This document shows, piece after piece, positions 52,296 through 61,688 of a stretch of 64,000 bases of DNA. The DNA comes from Pseudaeromonas aegiceratis. Its GTDB lineage: Bacteria > Pseudomonadota > Gammaproteobacteria > Enterobacterales > Aeromonadaceae. Numbering within the stretch: position 1 is the stretch's first letter; each line of letters begins with the position of its first letter. The stretch covers positions 3,224,001-3,288,000 of the forward strand of contig NZ_CP158016.1 in assembly GCF_046254905.1 (NCBI RefSeq), read 5' to 3'. Both the position numbers and the translations under genes were made by a program. The notes beneath the pieces were generated by a model. The model ran no database searches. It saw only the letters and a program-made list of their open reading frames with translations, and was not told where the DNA came from.

Positions 52296-54218
52296 TTGAG
52301 CCGGGTCACGAAACGTCACAGCCTACCACAAATCCTGCTGGCCAGCCTGCTCGCCCTCCTGCTGGCCGCCTGTGCCAGCGGCTCGGGCAGCTCCCAGATC
52401 AGCCCCCAGGCGGCGCCGCCGGCCTTTTCCGACCTCACCCAGGATGCCAACTGGTATCTGGCTCAGGTGGCCCAATCCGGCCCGGCGGATCGCTTCGCCT
52501 GGCAGGTGCTGGCCAGCCGCAGCCTGATCCAGGCCGGGGATCTGCAACAGGCCCAGGCCATACTGCAGCAGTTGGACAAGGAAGCCTTCACCCCCAGACT
52601 GCGCAGCCAGTACAAGCTGTTGCAGGCCACCCTGCTGCAGCGCCAGGCCGACGCCGCCTCGGCCCTGGTGGCCCTGGCGGATCTGGATCTGCGCCCCCTG
52701 GACGCCACCACCCTGGCCTATCACCACAGGCTCAAGGCCCAGCTGCTGCTGGATAACGGCGACAAGCTGGCGGCGGTGCAGAGCCTGTCGGCCCTGGATG
52801 CCCTGCTGCCTGCCGACCAGCAGGATGCCAACCGCCAGCAGATCTGGCAGTTGCTGCAGGGCTACAATGCCGAGACCCTGCGGGCCTACGAGGAGAAGCC
52901 GGCGCCGGATACCGCCAGCGGCTGGTTCGAGCTGGCCGCCCTGGTGAGCGAGCTGGGTGCTCAGCCCGACGCCCTCACCCAGGCCCTGCAATCTTGGCAA
53001 CAGGCCTATCCCAACCATCCCGGCCTGGCCCTGTGGCAGAACCATGCCAATGACAAGCAGCCGCTCGACATCAAGGATCAGGGCCAGGGCAGCTATACCC
53101 CCAGCCGGATCGCCGTGTTCCTGCCCCTGAGCGGCAACCTGGCCAACCACGGCAACACACTGCGCAACGGCATCATGGTGGGCTACAAGGAGGCCGGCCT
53201 GCAGGCCGATCTGCGCTTCTACGACTCCGCCGCCCAGCCCATGGACAAGCTCTATCAGCAGGCGGTGACCGATGGCGCCCAGTTCATCATTGGTCCCTTG
53301 CTCAAGAGCGAGCTCACCAGCCTGCTGGCCCTGGATCCCCAGATCCCGCTGCTGGCGCTGAACGAGCCGGATCAGGTGGGCTACCACGCCGATCGCTTCT
53401 TCTTCTCCCTCTCCCCGGAAGGGGACGCCAAGGAGGTCGCCCGCCGCATTCAGGCCGAGGGGCATGTTGCTCCCCTGCTGGTGCTGCCGGCCGGCACCCT
53501 GGGCCAACGCACCTATGACGCCTTCAACCAGGAGTGGCAGGGCCTCACCGGCGGCCAGGCCAAGGTGGCCTGGATGAACAGCCGGGCACAGATGCAGGAC
53601 AGCCTGGGCGAGGCACTGGGGGTCCGCAGCCGCAACGGCAAGGCCGTGGCCGGTAACGCCAGCGGTGCGGTGACCCAGGCCGACACAGATGCCATCTTCA
53701 TGCTGGCCAGCCCCATCGAGGCCACCACCATCCGCTCCTATGTGGAATACGTGCTGGATCCCCGAGCCACCCGCCCCGCCTACTACCTGGGCCCCAAGAG
53801 CAACGTGCAGGATCGGGTGGATCTGGCGCGGGAACTGAACGGCGTGGAGCTGGGGGACATGCCCTGGATGCTGGGCCAGTACGGCAGCCTGCGGGAGCAG
53901 GTGGCCAGCCTGTTGCCGCCGGACGGTGGCGAGCTGCTGCGCTTCTATGCCCTGGGGGTGGATGCCATCAAGCTGCTGCCGCACCTGGCCGATCTCAACC
54001 AGGATCACAGCAGCCAGCTGGCCGGCCTGTGCGGTGGCCTAAGCCTGAACGACAACGGCGTGGTGGAACGCCACCTGAGCTGGGGCAAGTATGACAATGG
54101 CGAACTGGTGGGCGAGGCTGCGTCAGGGGCTGCTCCAGCGATGGGCAGCGACCCCGCCGCCCAGCCCGATGCCGAACAGCAAGCCGACGCCGATGAGCTC
54201 GAACTCCTGTCCCAGTAA
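52296..54218 (+). CDS. lpoA: Penicillin-binding protein activator LpoA
   Basis: Outer-membrane lipoprotein that activates PBP1A from outside the murein. 640 aa. The leader LPQILLASLLALLLAAC has a lipobox LAAC. A TPR-like N-terminal domain (about 45-245) is followed by a periplasmic-binding-like C-terminal domain (about 265-600, RIAVFLPLSGNLANHGNTLR). An acidic Gln/Asp/Glu-rich tail ends it. The start is a TTG at 52296 with GAGGAA 5 nt upstream; no ATG is available. Confidence 0.93.
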   Translation: MSRVTKRHSLPQILLASLLALLLAACASGSGSSQISPQAAPPAFSDLTQDANWYLAQVAQSGPADRFAWQVLASRSLIQAGDLQQAQAILQQLDKEAFTPRLRSQYKLLQATLLQRQADAASALVALADLDLRPLDATTLAYHHRLKAQLLLDNGDKLAAVQSLSALDALLPADQQDANRQQIWQLLQGYNAETLRAYEEKPAPDTASGWFELAALVSELGAQPDALTQALQSWQQAYPNHPGLALWQNHANDKQPLDIKDQGQGSYTPSRIAVFLPLSGNLANHGNTLRNGIMVGYKEAGLQADLRFYDSAAQPMDKLYQQAVTDGAQFIIGPLLKSELTSLLALDPQIPLLALNEPDQVGYHADRFFFSLSPEGDAKEVARRIQAEGHVAPLLVLPAGTLGQRTYDAFNQEWQGLTGGQAKVAWMNSRAQMQDSLGEALGVRSRNGKAVAGNASGAVTQADTDAIFMLASPIEATTIRSYVEYVLDPRATRPAYYLGPKSNVQDRVDLARELNGVELGDMPWMLGQYGSLREQVASLLPPDGGELLRFYALGVDAIKLLPHLADLNQDHSSQLAGLCGGLSLNDNGVVERHLSWGKYDNGELVGEAASGAAPAMGSDPAAQPDAEQQADADELELLSQ

Positions 54219-54546
54219 GGGCACGGAGTACGAAGACAAAGCGGCACAGCATCTGCTAGCCCATGGGCTGGCGCTGGTGTGCCGCAACTATCACTGTCGC
54301 CAGGGGGAAATTGACCTTATCCTGCGGCAGGATAAGATGCTGGTGTTTGTGGAAGTCCGCTACCGGCAGAACCGGCGACACGGCGGCGCCTTGGCGTCCG
54401 TCACCCCACAGAAGCAGCAAAAAATCCGCCTCACGGCGCAACATTATCTGGCTGCTCAACATCTTAACGAATCCAGGCAGGCCTGCCGCTTCGACGTCGT
54501 CGCCTTTGAGGGCGATGAAGTGTTGTGGCTGCCCAACGCCTTCTAG
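54193..54546 (+). CDS. yraN: UPF0102 family protein YraN
   Basis: 117 aa, predicted Holliday-junction-resolvase-like nuclease fold of unknown role. The family core is present: KGTEYEDKAAQHLLAHGLAL, CRQGEIDLILRQDKMLVFVEVRYR (the E-x-D and E-V-K-like residues), and CRFDVVAFEGDE. The start overlaps the lpoA end by 26 bp (an upstream in-frame start would overlap more). Operon lpoA-yraN-diaA-dolP, as in E. coli. Confidence 0.92.
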   Translation: MSSNSCPSKGTEYEDKAAQHLLAHGLALVCRNYHCRQGEIDLILRQDKMLVFVEVRYRQNRRHGGALASVTPQKQQKIRLTAQHYLAAQHLNESRQACRFDVVAFEGDEVLWLPNAF

Positions 54547-54556
54547 AGGAATCCGG

Positions 54557-55135
54557 GTGGATCGCATCAAAGAGAACTTTACCGAGAGCATTCAGACCAA
54601 GATCGCCGCCGCCGAGGCGCTGCAGGAGTCTATCCAGACCGCGGCCCAGATGCTCACCATCTGCCTGCTGAACGGCAACAAGATCTTGAGCTGCGGCAAC
54701 GGCAGCGGCGCGGCCCTGGCCCAGCTGTTTGCCAGCCAGATGCTCAACCGCTTCGAGACCGAGCGCCCCTCCCTGCCGGCCTTCTGCCTCAATGGCGACA
54801 CAGTCACCCTCAGCGCCGTGGCCAACGACTACGGCTATGACGACGCCTATGCCAAGCAGATCCGCGCCCTGGGGCACAGTGGCGACATACTGCTGGTGAT
54901 CGACAGCACCCCCCACTGTCGCAGCCTGATCAAGGCGGCGGAGGCCGCCCTGTCCCGGGACATGACCATCATAGCCCTCACCGGCGGCGATGGCGGCGAG
55001 ATGGCCGGCCTGCTGGGCCCCAGCGACGTGGAGGTGCGCGTGCCCTCCACCCGGCCGCCCCGCATCCTGGAGGTCCATCTGCTGACCCTGCATTGCCTGA
55101 GCGATCTCATCGATCGCACCCTGTTTCCCCAATAG
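54557..55135 (+). CDS. diaA: DnaA initiator-associating protein DiaA
   Basis: SIS-domain tetramer that promotes DnaA assembly at the origin. 192 aa. GTG start at 54557 with AGAGGA 6 nt upstream, giving (M)DRIKENFTESIQTKIAAAEA. NGNKILSCGNGSGAALAQLF (about 35-54), NRFETERPSLPA, LGHSGDILLVID and ALTGGDGGEMAGLLGPSD. The close relative GmhA makes heptose-phosphate, but the neighbours yraN and dolP support DiaA. Confidence 0.93.
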   Translation: MDRIKENFTESIQTKIAAAEALQESIQTAAQMLTICLLNGNKILSCGNGSGAALAQLFASQMLNRFETERPSLPAFCLNGDTVTLSAVANDYGYDDAYAKQIRALGHSGDILLVIDSTPHCRSLIKAAEAALSRDMTIIALTGGDGGEMAGLLGPSDVEVRVPSTRPPRILEVHLLTLHCLSDLIDRTLFPQ

Positions 55136-55167
55136 GCCCCCAGGGCCAAGACCACAGAGGAGTATGT

Positions 55168-55857
55168 ATGAAACACAGCCCGCTGATCGCCCTGCTCGCC
55201 AGTCTACTGCTGTTGCAAGGCTGTGCCGGTGTCATAGTGGCTGGCGCCGCCACCACGGCCGCCGTGGCCAACGACAGGCGCACCATCGGCTCCCAGCTGG
55301 ATGATCAGAGCATCGAGATGAAGGCCAGCGGCGACCTGGCCAAGCTCAAGGAGCTCAGCGCCGTCAGCCGCATCGTGCCGGTGAGCACCAACGGCAAGGT
55401 GCTGCTCATCGGCCAGACCCCCAATCAGGGTTACAAGGATCAGGCCGGCCAGGCGGTGGCCAAGATCCCCGGCGTCCGTCAGGTCTACAACGAACTACGC
55501 CTGCGCCAACCCATAGGCCTGAATGGCCAAAGTAACGACACCTGGCTGACCTCCAAGATCAAGACGGATCTGCTGCTGGAGAAAAACTTCGACAGCACCC
55601 ACATCAAGGTCAGCACCGAGGATGGCGAGGTGTTCCTCAGCGGCCTGGTGACCCGCGCCGAAGGGGACAAGGCGGTGGACATCACCCGCAAGGTCAGCGG
55701 CGTGCGCAAGGTGGTGAAGGTGTTTGAGTACGTGCAGGCCCCCGTCGCCGGCCAGCCTGCCAGCACCAGCAGCCAGGCCGCCCCGGCCACCACCCCGACC
55801 AGCGACAGCGGCGATGTCCAGCTGGGTGAGTCGGTGGATCCTGTGCTGGTGCCTTGA
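55168..55857 (+). CDS. dolP: BON-domain outer-membrane lipoprotein DolP (YraP)
   Basis: 229 aa. The leader MKHSPLIALLASLLLLQGC has a lipobox LQGC. Two BON domains follow (about 45-115 and 123-195; ISRIV-like VSRIVPVSTNGKVLLIGQTP and STEDGEVFLSGLVTRAEG). An Ala/Pro/Ser-rich tail of about 30 residues (after QAPVAGQP) is longer than in E. coli (191 aa). It supports outer-membrane integrity at the septum. Start at 55168 with GAGGAG upstream. Confidence 0.93.
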   Translation: MKHSPLIALLASLLLLQGCAGVIVAGAATTAAVANDRRTIGSQLDDQSIEMKASGDLAKLKELSAVSRIVPVSTNGKVLLIGQTPNQGYKDQAGQAVAKIPGVRQVYNELRLRQPIGLNGQSNDTWLTSKIKTDLLLEKNFDSTHIKVSTEDGEVFLSGLVTRAEGDKAVDITRKVSGVRKVVKVFEYVQAPVAGQPASTSSQAAPATTPTSDSGDVQLGESVDPVLVP

Positions 55858-55875
55858 GGCCCGTCTACCGGCCAC

Positions 55876-55896
55876 AAAAAAGCCCCGCATCGGCGG
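55876..55896. terminator. Left part of a split bidirectional terminator (dolP / hldE)
   Basis: AAAAAAGCCCCGC-ATCG-GCGG, interrupted by element 2 at 55897. The full hairpin CCCCGC-ATCG-GCGGGG with CTTTTG is restored on the right at 56106-56126. The uninterrupted ancestor would be a perfect terminator shared by two convergent genes. hldE, entering from the right, still has the intact right hairpin, but not its T run. Confidence 0.7.
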
Positions 55897-56105
55897 TCAT
55901 GCGGGTCAGTTAAGAAACAGAGATACTCATGAATGGCCGCCAGAGGCAAGCCATCCCCCTCCTAACCTCCCCCTTGGTAAGGGGGAGGAACGATTTTTCC
56001 CTCCCCTTGTTCAAGGGGAGGGTTAGGGTGGGGTTGGCTTTTGCCTCAAAAAAACGTGTCGTTGATGCAGTTAAGGCGCCAACGGCGCCTTAACTGGTGA
56101 GCATT
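55897..56105. mobile_element. MITE-like element 2 inserted in a terminator
   Basis: 209 bp. Ends TCATGCGGGTCAGTTAAG and, read inward from the right, AATGCTCACCAGTTAAG. The right end has the same CAGTTAAGGCGCC / GGCGCCTTAACTG palindrome as element 1. Inside are one CCTCCCCCTTGGTAAGGGGGAGG and one CCCTCCCCTTGTTCAAGGGG palindrome (R8). It is flanked by a perfect 14-bp direct repeat CCCCGCATCGGCGG (55883-55896 and 56106-56119). Confidence 0.8.
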
Positions 56106-56141
56106 CCCCGCATCGGCGGGGCTTTTGTTTGGGCGGTGCCC

Positions 56142-57572
56142 TTAGGCGTCCCGCTCCTTGATGGTGCGGATGATGGCCGAGGTGGAGCAACCATCCTCGA
56201 AATTCAGCACCAGCACCTCGCCGCCGTTGGCGGTGACCTCCTCGAAACCGGCGATCTGCTCCGGCCGATAGTCGCCGCCCTTCACCAGCTTGTCCGGCAG
56301 CACGGCGGCAATCAGCCGGCGCGGGGTATCTTCGCCAAAGGGCACCACCCAGTCCACCGCCCCCAGGGCCGCCAGCACCGCCATCCGGCGATCCACCGGG
56401 TTCACCGGCCGCCCTGGCCCCTTGAGCCGCGCCACCGAGCCATCGTCATTCACCGCCACGATCAGCCGATCCCCCAGCTGGCGGGCCTGCTGCAGGTAGG
56501 CCACATGGCCGGCGTGCAGTATGTCGAAACAGCCGTTGGTCATGACGATGGTCTCGCCCCGGCTGCGGGCGGCGGCCACCGCCACCTTGAGCTGCTGCTC
56601 GCTCACCACGCCAAAGCCGCTCTCCTGGGCGCCATAGATGGCTCGGGCCAGCTCCACCGGGCTGACGGTGGAGGTGCCCAGCTTGCCCACCACGATGCCG
56701 GCGGCGGCGTTGGCCAGGGCGCAGGCCTCGTCCAACGGCTTGCCGGCGGCCAAGGCGGTGGCCAGGGTGCTGATGACGGTATCCCCGGCGCCGGTGACGT
56801 CAAACACCTCCTGGGCCTGGGCCGGCAGGTGCAGCTCGCTCTGTCCCTGGCGGATCAGGGTCATGCCGTGCTCGGAACGGGTGATGAGCAGGGCCTCCAG
56901 CTCGAAGCGCCGCACCAGCGCCTCGCCCTTGGCCACCAGATCCTGCTCATCCTGGACCTTGCCCATCACGGCCTCGAACTCGGACATGTTGGGAGTCAGC
57001 AGGGTGGCGCCCCGGTATTTTTCAAAGTCCGTGCCCTTGGGATCCACCAGCACAGGCACGCCGGCGGCCCGGGCCAGGGGGATCATGCGATCCACGGCCG
57101 CCAGGGCCCCCTTGGCATAGTCGGAGAGGATCAGCACGCCACAGCTGCCCAGTGCGGCCTGCAGGCGCGCCAGCAGGGGCGCGGGATCCACGCTGTGGAA
57201 GCCTTCCTCGAAGTCCAGGCGGATGAGCTGCTGATTGCGGCTCAGGATGCGCAGCTTGGTGATGGTGGGGAAGTGCGGCACCCGCACGAAGTCACAGGCC
57301 ACTCCCACCCCCTGCAACCGGGCGCTCAGGGCCTCGGCGGCCTCATCCTCGCCGGTCAGCCCCAGCAGGCTGGCCTGGGCCCCCAGAGCGGCCACGTTCA
57401 GCGCCACGTTGGCGGCGCCGCCGGGGCGCTCCTCGCTCTGCTCCACCCGCACCACGGGCACCGGCGCCTCCGGGGAAATGCGGCTGGTGGGCCCATGCCA
57501 ATAGCGATCCAGCATCACATCCCCGACGACCAGCACCCGGGCTTGTTTAAAATCAGGCAGCGTGATTTTCAT
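56142..57572 (-). CDS. hldE: Bifunctional heptose-7-phosphate kinase / heptose-1-phosphate adenylyltransferase
   Basis: Makes ADP-heptose for the LPS inner core. 476 aa (E. coli 477). PfkB kinase domain (about 1-320): VVGDVMLDRYWHGPTSRISP, and catalytic DVTGAGDTV. Nucleotidyltransferase domain (about 345-476): TNGCFDILHAGHVAYLQQAR. Start at 57572 (MKITLPDFKQARV), matching the E. coli N-terminus. In E. coli it shares an operon with glnE; here it lies beyond lpxL in the same direction as glnE. Confidence 0.97.
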   Translation of the reverse strand: MKITLPDFKQARVLVVGDVMLDRYWHGPTSRISPEAPVPVVRVEQSEERPGGAANVALNVAALGAQASLLGLTGEDEAAEALSARLQGVGVACDFVRVPHFPTITKLRILSRNQQLIRLDFEEGFHSVDPAPLLARLQAALGSCGVLILSDYAKGALAAVDRMIPLARAAGVPVLVDPKGTDFEKYRGATLLTPNMSEFEAVMGKVQDEQDLVAKGEALVRRFELEALLITRSEHGMTLIRQGQSELHLPAQAQEVFDVTGAGDTVISTLATALAAGKPLDEACALANAAAGIVVGKLGTSTVSPVELARAIYGAQESGFGVVSEQQLKVAVAAARSRGETIVMTNGCFDILHAGHVAYLQQARQLGDRLIVAVNDDGSVARLKGPGRPVNPVDRRMAVLAALGAVDWVVPFGEDTPRRLIAAVLPDKLVKGGDYRPEQIAGFEEVTANGGEVLVLNFEDGCSTSAIIRTIKERDA

Positions 57573-57691
57573 TGTTCGGACTCTCACAACCAAGATACGC
57601 CGGGAACTCTAGCATAAGCCCCCGGCGGATTCGCCTAGAGGCGGTGGCTTCTGCTAAAATCGCCCCCCTGTCCCTCTGTCGGATGCACTGT

Positions 57692-58612
57692 ATGTCTGTC
57701 GTTTCCCCGCGCCTGAGTGCGGCGCTGTTTCATCCCCGTTACTGGCTGCTCTGGCTCGGTCTGCTGTCGTTGCGCCTGGTGGTGCAGCTGCCCTACCCCT
57801 GGCTTATGGCCCTGGGTGCCGCCCTGGGTCGCCTGGCCATGCCGCTGATGCGCTCCCGGGTCCACATCGCCCGCCGCAACCTGGCCCTGGCCCTGCCTGA
57901 GCTGGACGAGGCGGCCCGGGAGGCCCTGCTCAAGAAAAACTTCGCCAACGTGGGCCGCGCCATCCTGGAGACCGGCATGGCCTGGTTCTGGTCTGATGCC
58001 CGGGTGCGCCGCTGGATGCAGGTGGAGGGCATGGAACAGCTACAGGCGGCGCAACAACAGGGCCAGGGCATACTGCTGCTCTCCGCCCACTTTCTCACCC
58101 TGGAGCTGAACGCCCGCATGTTCGGCCTGCTGCAACCCGGAGTGGGGGTGTACCGTCCCAACCGCAACCCCCTGCTGGAGTACGCCCAGGTCGCCGGCCG
58201 CTGCCGCAGCAACAAGTACCTGCTGGATCGCAAGGATGTCAAAGGCATGATCAAGGCGCTGCGGGCCGGCGATGCCCTCTGGTACGCCCCGGATCACGAC
58301 TATGGCGCCCACGCCAGCGTGTTCGTGCCCTTCTTCGCCGTGGCGCAGACCGCCACCATCACGGGCACCGCCACCCTGGCCCGGGTGAAGAACACTGTGG
58401 TGATGCCCTGTTTCACCCTGCGCCAGCCCAAGGGCGGCTACCGGCTGCTGCTGGGCGCCCCGCTGGCGGACTATCCCAGCGGCGACGATGCCGCCGATGC
58501 CGTGGCCAGCAACCGGGTGATCGAGGCCGCCATCCGCCAGGCACCGGCCCAGTACATGTGGCTGCACCGCCGCTTCAAGACCCGGCCCGCCGGCATGCCT
58601 TCTCGCTACTAA
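57692..58612 (+). CDS. lpxL: Lipid A biosynthesis lauroyl acyltransferase
   Basis: Inner-membrane late acyltransferase acting on Kdo2-lipid IVA. 306 aa, the E. coli length. One N-terminal membrane segment, HX4E motif HFLTLE (about 133-138), YRPNRNPLLEY, YAPDHDYG and the ending QYMWLHRRFKTRPAGMPSRY, identical in form to LpxL. LpxM or LpxP remain possible but fit less well. Inserted between hldE and glnE on the opposite strand. Confidence 0.92.
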   Translation: MSVVSPRLSAALFHPRYWLLWLGLLSLRLVVQLPYPWLMALGAALGRLAMPLMRSRVHIARRNLALALPELDEAAREALLKKNFANVGRAILETGMAWFWSDARVRRWMQVEGMEQLQAAQQQGQGILLLSAHFLTLELNARMFGLLQPGVGVYRPNRNPLLEYAQVAGRCRSNKYLLDRKDVKGMIKALRAGDALWYAPDHDYGAHASVFVPFFAVAQTATITGTATLARVKNTVVMPCFTLRQPKGGYRLLLGAPLADYPSGDDAADAVASNRVIEAAIRQAPAQYMWLHRRFKTRPAGMPSRY

Positions 58613-58631
58613 GCTGGCCAAGCCCACCATG

Positions 58632-58660
58632 CAAGAGGCCCGTCGATGACGGGCCTCTTG
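58632..58660. terminator. Bidirectional hairpin between lpxL and glnE
   Basis: CAAGAGGCCCGTC-GAT-GACGGGCCTCTTG, a perfect 13-bp stem between convergent genes, without a long T run. Confidence 0.65.
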
Positions 58661-58681
58661 GTCTGACTCATTCTCGCCACC

Positions 58682-61570
58682 TCAGGCCGGCAGCTTGGCC
58701 AGGGCCGTATCCACATCGGCAAACAACCGCTGCCACAGGGCGCTGACCTGGGCCCGCTCGCTCACCAGCAGGCTGTCCGCCACGATGCGGCTGCGGCCGG
58801 ACAGGGTGCAGCGGTGGGCCTCATCCCGGATGGCCAGATAGGCCTGCTTGAGGGCCTGACCCTCCTGCTGGCTGAGCAGGCCGGCCAGCACGCACTCCTC
58901 TATGATGCGCACATTGTCCGACCAGCGGGTCAGGGCCACCGGCGCCTGCTGGGCATGGGCCAGCACCAGATACTGGGTGATGAACTCGATATCCACCATG
59001 CCGCCGGCCCCCTGCTTGAGGTCGAACTCCCCGTCGCCGCCCCGCAGCAGGTGGCGCCGCATCTTGTCCCGCATCACCACCACGTCCGCCGCCAGATGAT
59101 CGGCCGGCCGCGGCCGGCTCAGCACGGTACGCCGGATCTGCTCGAAGGCCTGGCGCATGGCCGGTTCGCCGTAGACGGCCCGGCTGCGCACCAGGGCCTG
59201 ATGCTCCCAGGTCCAGGCTTCCTGCTCCTGGTAGCGCTGGTAGGCCTCCAGGCCGGAGACCAGCAGCCCCGCCTCCCCCGCCGGCCGCAGGCGCATGTCG
59301 GTGTCGTACAGGATGCCGGAGGGGGTGCGGGTGCTGAACAGGTGGATGATGCGCTGGGCCAGCCGCACATAGAACTGGCGCACATCGATGGGCCTGTCGC
59401 CGTCGGTCTCGCCGTTCAGCTCGCCACCGTGCAGGAACACCAGATCCAGATCCGAGCCGTAGCCCAGCTCTATGCCCCCCAGCTTGCCGTAGGCCACCAC
59501 GCAGAAGCCCTTGTCCCCGGTCTCCCGGGTGTGGGGCGGCAGGCCGTGGCGGGCGGTGACCTGACTCCAGCCCTGGCTCACCACCTCTTCTATGATGGCC
59601 TCCGCCAGCCAGGTGAGGTGATCGCTCACCTTCATCAGCGGCAGGGCGCCGGCGATGTCGGCGGCGGAGATCTTCAGCAGCTGGATCTGCTTGAACTGGC
59701 GCAGCGCCTCCATCTGCTGCTCCAGATCCTCTTCCGGCACCCGCAGCAGGTATTGCCGCAGCTCGTCGCGGTAACGCTCCAGGGGGGTGGGATGGTAGAG
59801 CTGCTGGGGATCCAGCAGCTCGTCCAGCAGTATGGGATAGCGGGCCAGCTGCTCGGCCACCACGCCGCTGGCGGCGCACAGATCCAGCAGCTGGTTCATG
59901 GCCCCTGGGTTCTCCGCCAGCAGCTGCAGGTAGGCGCTGCGGGTGAGGATCTGGCTCAGCAGCTGCTGCAACCGGTCGAACAGCAGGGCCGGCTGCGGCT
60001 TGCCGGCCACCGCCGCCAGCAGATCCGGCATCAGCCGCGCCAGGGCTTCCCGCCCCTGGGGGCCGATGGCCCGCCGGCGACTCTCCTGGCGAAAGCGCAG
60101 CAGGGGACCGGCCAGGGCCTGGGCGGCCTCACCGCCGGCGTCCAGCAGCTCCCGGGCCAGCTCGTCCTCGTCCTGGCTGCCGTGCCAGAGGTCGTGCCAG
60201 AACACGCCGGTGCCGCTCTCGTCCTCCTCTTCGGACTGACCTATGACCAGGCGGAACTCCTTGTGCACCAGGGCCATGACCCGCTCCAGCTGGCTGTAGC
60301 AACTGGCCCAGTCGGCAAAGCCCAATGTGGTGACCAGGCGCTGGCGATCCCGCTCGCCCTCCGGCAGGGTCTGGGTCTGGGCGTCGGCGATCTCCTGCAG
60401 CAGGTTCTCCACCCGCCGCAGGAAGCGATAGGCCTCCAGCAGCCCCTGGATGCTGGGTCCCGGCATGGCCCCCAGATCCGCCAGGGCCTGCAGGGCCGCC
60501 GGCAGGTGGCGCACCTGCAAGGCCGGCTCCCGCCCGCCGCGGATCAGCTGATAGGCCTGGGCGATAAACTCCACCTCACGGATGCCGCCCGCCCCCAGCT
60601 TGATGTTGTCCTTGAGCCCCTTGCGCCGCACCTCCGCCTCGATCAGCCCCTTCATCTTGCGCAGGGCGTCGATGGCGCCGAAGTCGATGTAGCGGCGGAA
60701 GATGAAGGGCCGCAGCAGCCGCTGCAGCTCCTGGGCGTGCTGGGTGTCCGGCCCCAGGATGCGGGCCTTGACCATGGCGTAGCGTTCCCAGTTGCGGCCG
60801 TGATTCTGGTAGTAGTCCTCCATGGCGGCAAAGCTGACCGCCAGGGGGCCGGCATCGCCGAAAGGCCGCAGGCGCATGTCCACCCGGAACACCTGACCGT
60901 CCACCGTGGTCTGGTGCAGCGCCTGAATGAGCTGCTGCCCCAGGCGGATGAAGAAGGCCTGGTTCTCCAGGCTGCGCCGGCCGCCCTGGGTCTGGCCGCC
61001 CTCGGGGAAGGTGAAGATGAGATCGATGTCGGAGGAGAAGTTCAGCTCGCCGCCCCCCAGCTTGCCCATGCCCAGGATCAGCAGGGGTTGCGGTTCGCCG
61101 GCGGCGTTGCAGGGGGTGCCCAGCTCCCGGCACAGCCTGGCATACAGCCAGTCCCGGGCGCCGCAGATCAGGGTCTCCGCCAGGGCGGTGAGGTGCACGA
61201 AGCTCTCCTCCACCTGGGCCCGCCCCAACAGCTCGCGCCAGGCGATGACCAGCATGTGCCGCCGACGAAAGCGCCGCAGGGCGCGCTTGAGGGCCTCATC
61301 ATCCTGCACCCCCGCCAGGGCCTCCCTCAGCCGGGCCTCATAGTCGGCGTGGCGCTGCGCCTGATACAGCTCGCCGCTTTGCAGCAGCTCCAGCACCATC
61401 AGGGGATATTGCAGGCAGGAGTCGGCGATGAAGTCCGACAGGCCAAACAGGCAGGTGAGTTCCGCCTGGTGCGGCGCGAAGGCCGTCTGGATAGGCGGAT
61501 CGAGCCGCGCCTGCAGACGTTGCCATTGCTGTTCGGCGTGGGCTTGCAGGTCGGCGGTGAGGCTTAGCAT
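58682..61570 (-). CDS. glnE: Glutamine synthetase adenylyltransferase / deadenylase
   Basis: Controls glutamine synthetase activity by adding and removing AMP in response to PII. 962 aa (E. coli 946). N-terminal deadenylase nucleotidyltransferase domain with GKLGGGELNFSSDIDLIF (about 170-187). Regulatory helices follow, then a C-terminal adenylyltransferase domain with GKLGGIELGYGSDLDLVFL, and the tail RSRIVADSLLVSERAQVSAL. ATG at 61570 after GGAG. Confidence 0.97.
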   Translation of the reverse strand: MLSLTADLQAHAEQQWQRLQARLDPPIQTAFAPHQAELTCLFGLSDFIADSCLQYPLMVLELLQSGELYQAQRHADYEARLREALAGVQDDEALKRALRRFRRRHMLVIAWRELLGRAQVEESFVHLTALAETLICGARDWLYARLCRELGTPCNAAGEPQPLLILGMGKLGGGELNFSSDIDLIFTFPEGGQTQGGRRSLENQAFFIRLGQQLIQALHQTTVDGQVFRVDMRLRPFGDAGPLAVSFAAMEDYYQNHGRNWERYAMVKARILGPDTQHAQELQRLLRPFIFRRYIDFGAIDALRKMKGLIEAEVRRKGLKDNIKLGAGGIREVEFIAQAYQLIRGGREPALQVRHLPAALQALADLGAMPGPSIQGLLEAYRFLRRVENLLQEIADAQTQTLPEGERDRQRLVTTLGFADWASCYSQLERVMALVHKEFRLVIGQSEEEDESGTGVFWHDLWHGSQDEDELARELLDAGGEAAQALAGPLLRFRQESRRRAIGPQGREALARLMPDLLAAVAGKPQPALLFDRLQQLLSQILTRSAYLQLLAENPGAMNQLLDLCAASGVVAEQLARYPILLDELLDPQQLYHPTPLERYRDELRQYLLRVPEEDLEQQMEALRQFKQIQLLKISAADIAGALPLMKVSDHLTWLAEAIIEEVVSQGWSQVTARHGLPPHTRETGDKGFCVVAYGKLGGIELGYGSDLDLVFLHGGELNGETDGDRPIDVRQFYVRLAQRIIHLFSTRTPSGILYDTDMRLRPAGEAGLLVSGLEAYQRYQEQEAWTWEHQALVRSRAVYGEPAMRQAFEQIRRTVLSRPRPADHLAADVVVMRDKMRRHLLRGGDGEFDLKQGAGGMVDIEFITQYLVLAHAQQAPVALTRWSDNVRIIEECVLAGLLSQQEGQALKQAYLAIRDEAHRCTLSGRSRIVADSLLVSERAQVSALWQRLFADVDTALAKLPA

Positions 61571-61637
61571 AGACGGACTCCAACAGAACGCTTGTCCGTC
61601 AATCTAACACCGTCACGCCAGGAGGGGAAAACCGCAC

Positions 61638-61661
61638 AATAAAAAGGGGAGCTGAGGCTCC
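61638..61661 (-). terminator. Terminator of the CYTH/CHAD gene
   Basis: GGGGAGC-CTCA-GCTCCCC on the minus strand, followed by TTTTTATTG. It separates the triphosphatase gene from glnE, so glnE should have its own promoter in the 67 bp that follow, although none was clear. Confidence 0.85.
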
Positions 61662-61688
61662 CCGTTTGACGCTCCTGTCGCACCGGGC

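Noticed and set aside
54557..55135. GmhA (phosphoheptose isomerase)
   Set aside because: A SIS-domain paralog of GmhA, but the motifs and the lpoA-yraN-dolP context fit DiaA; hldE nearby is on the opposite strand.
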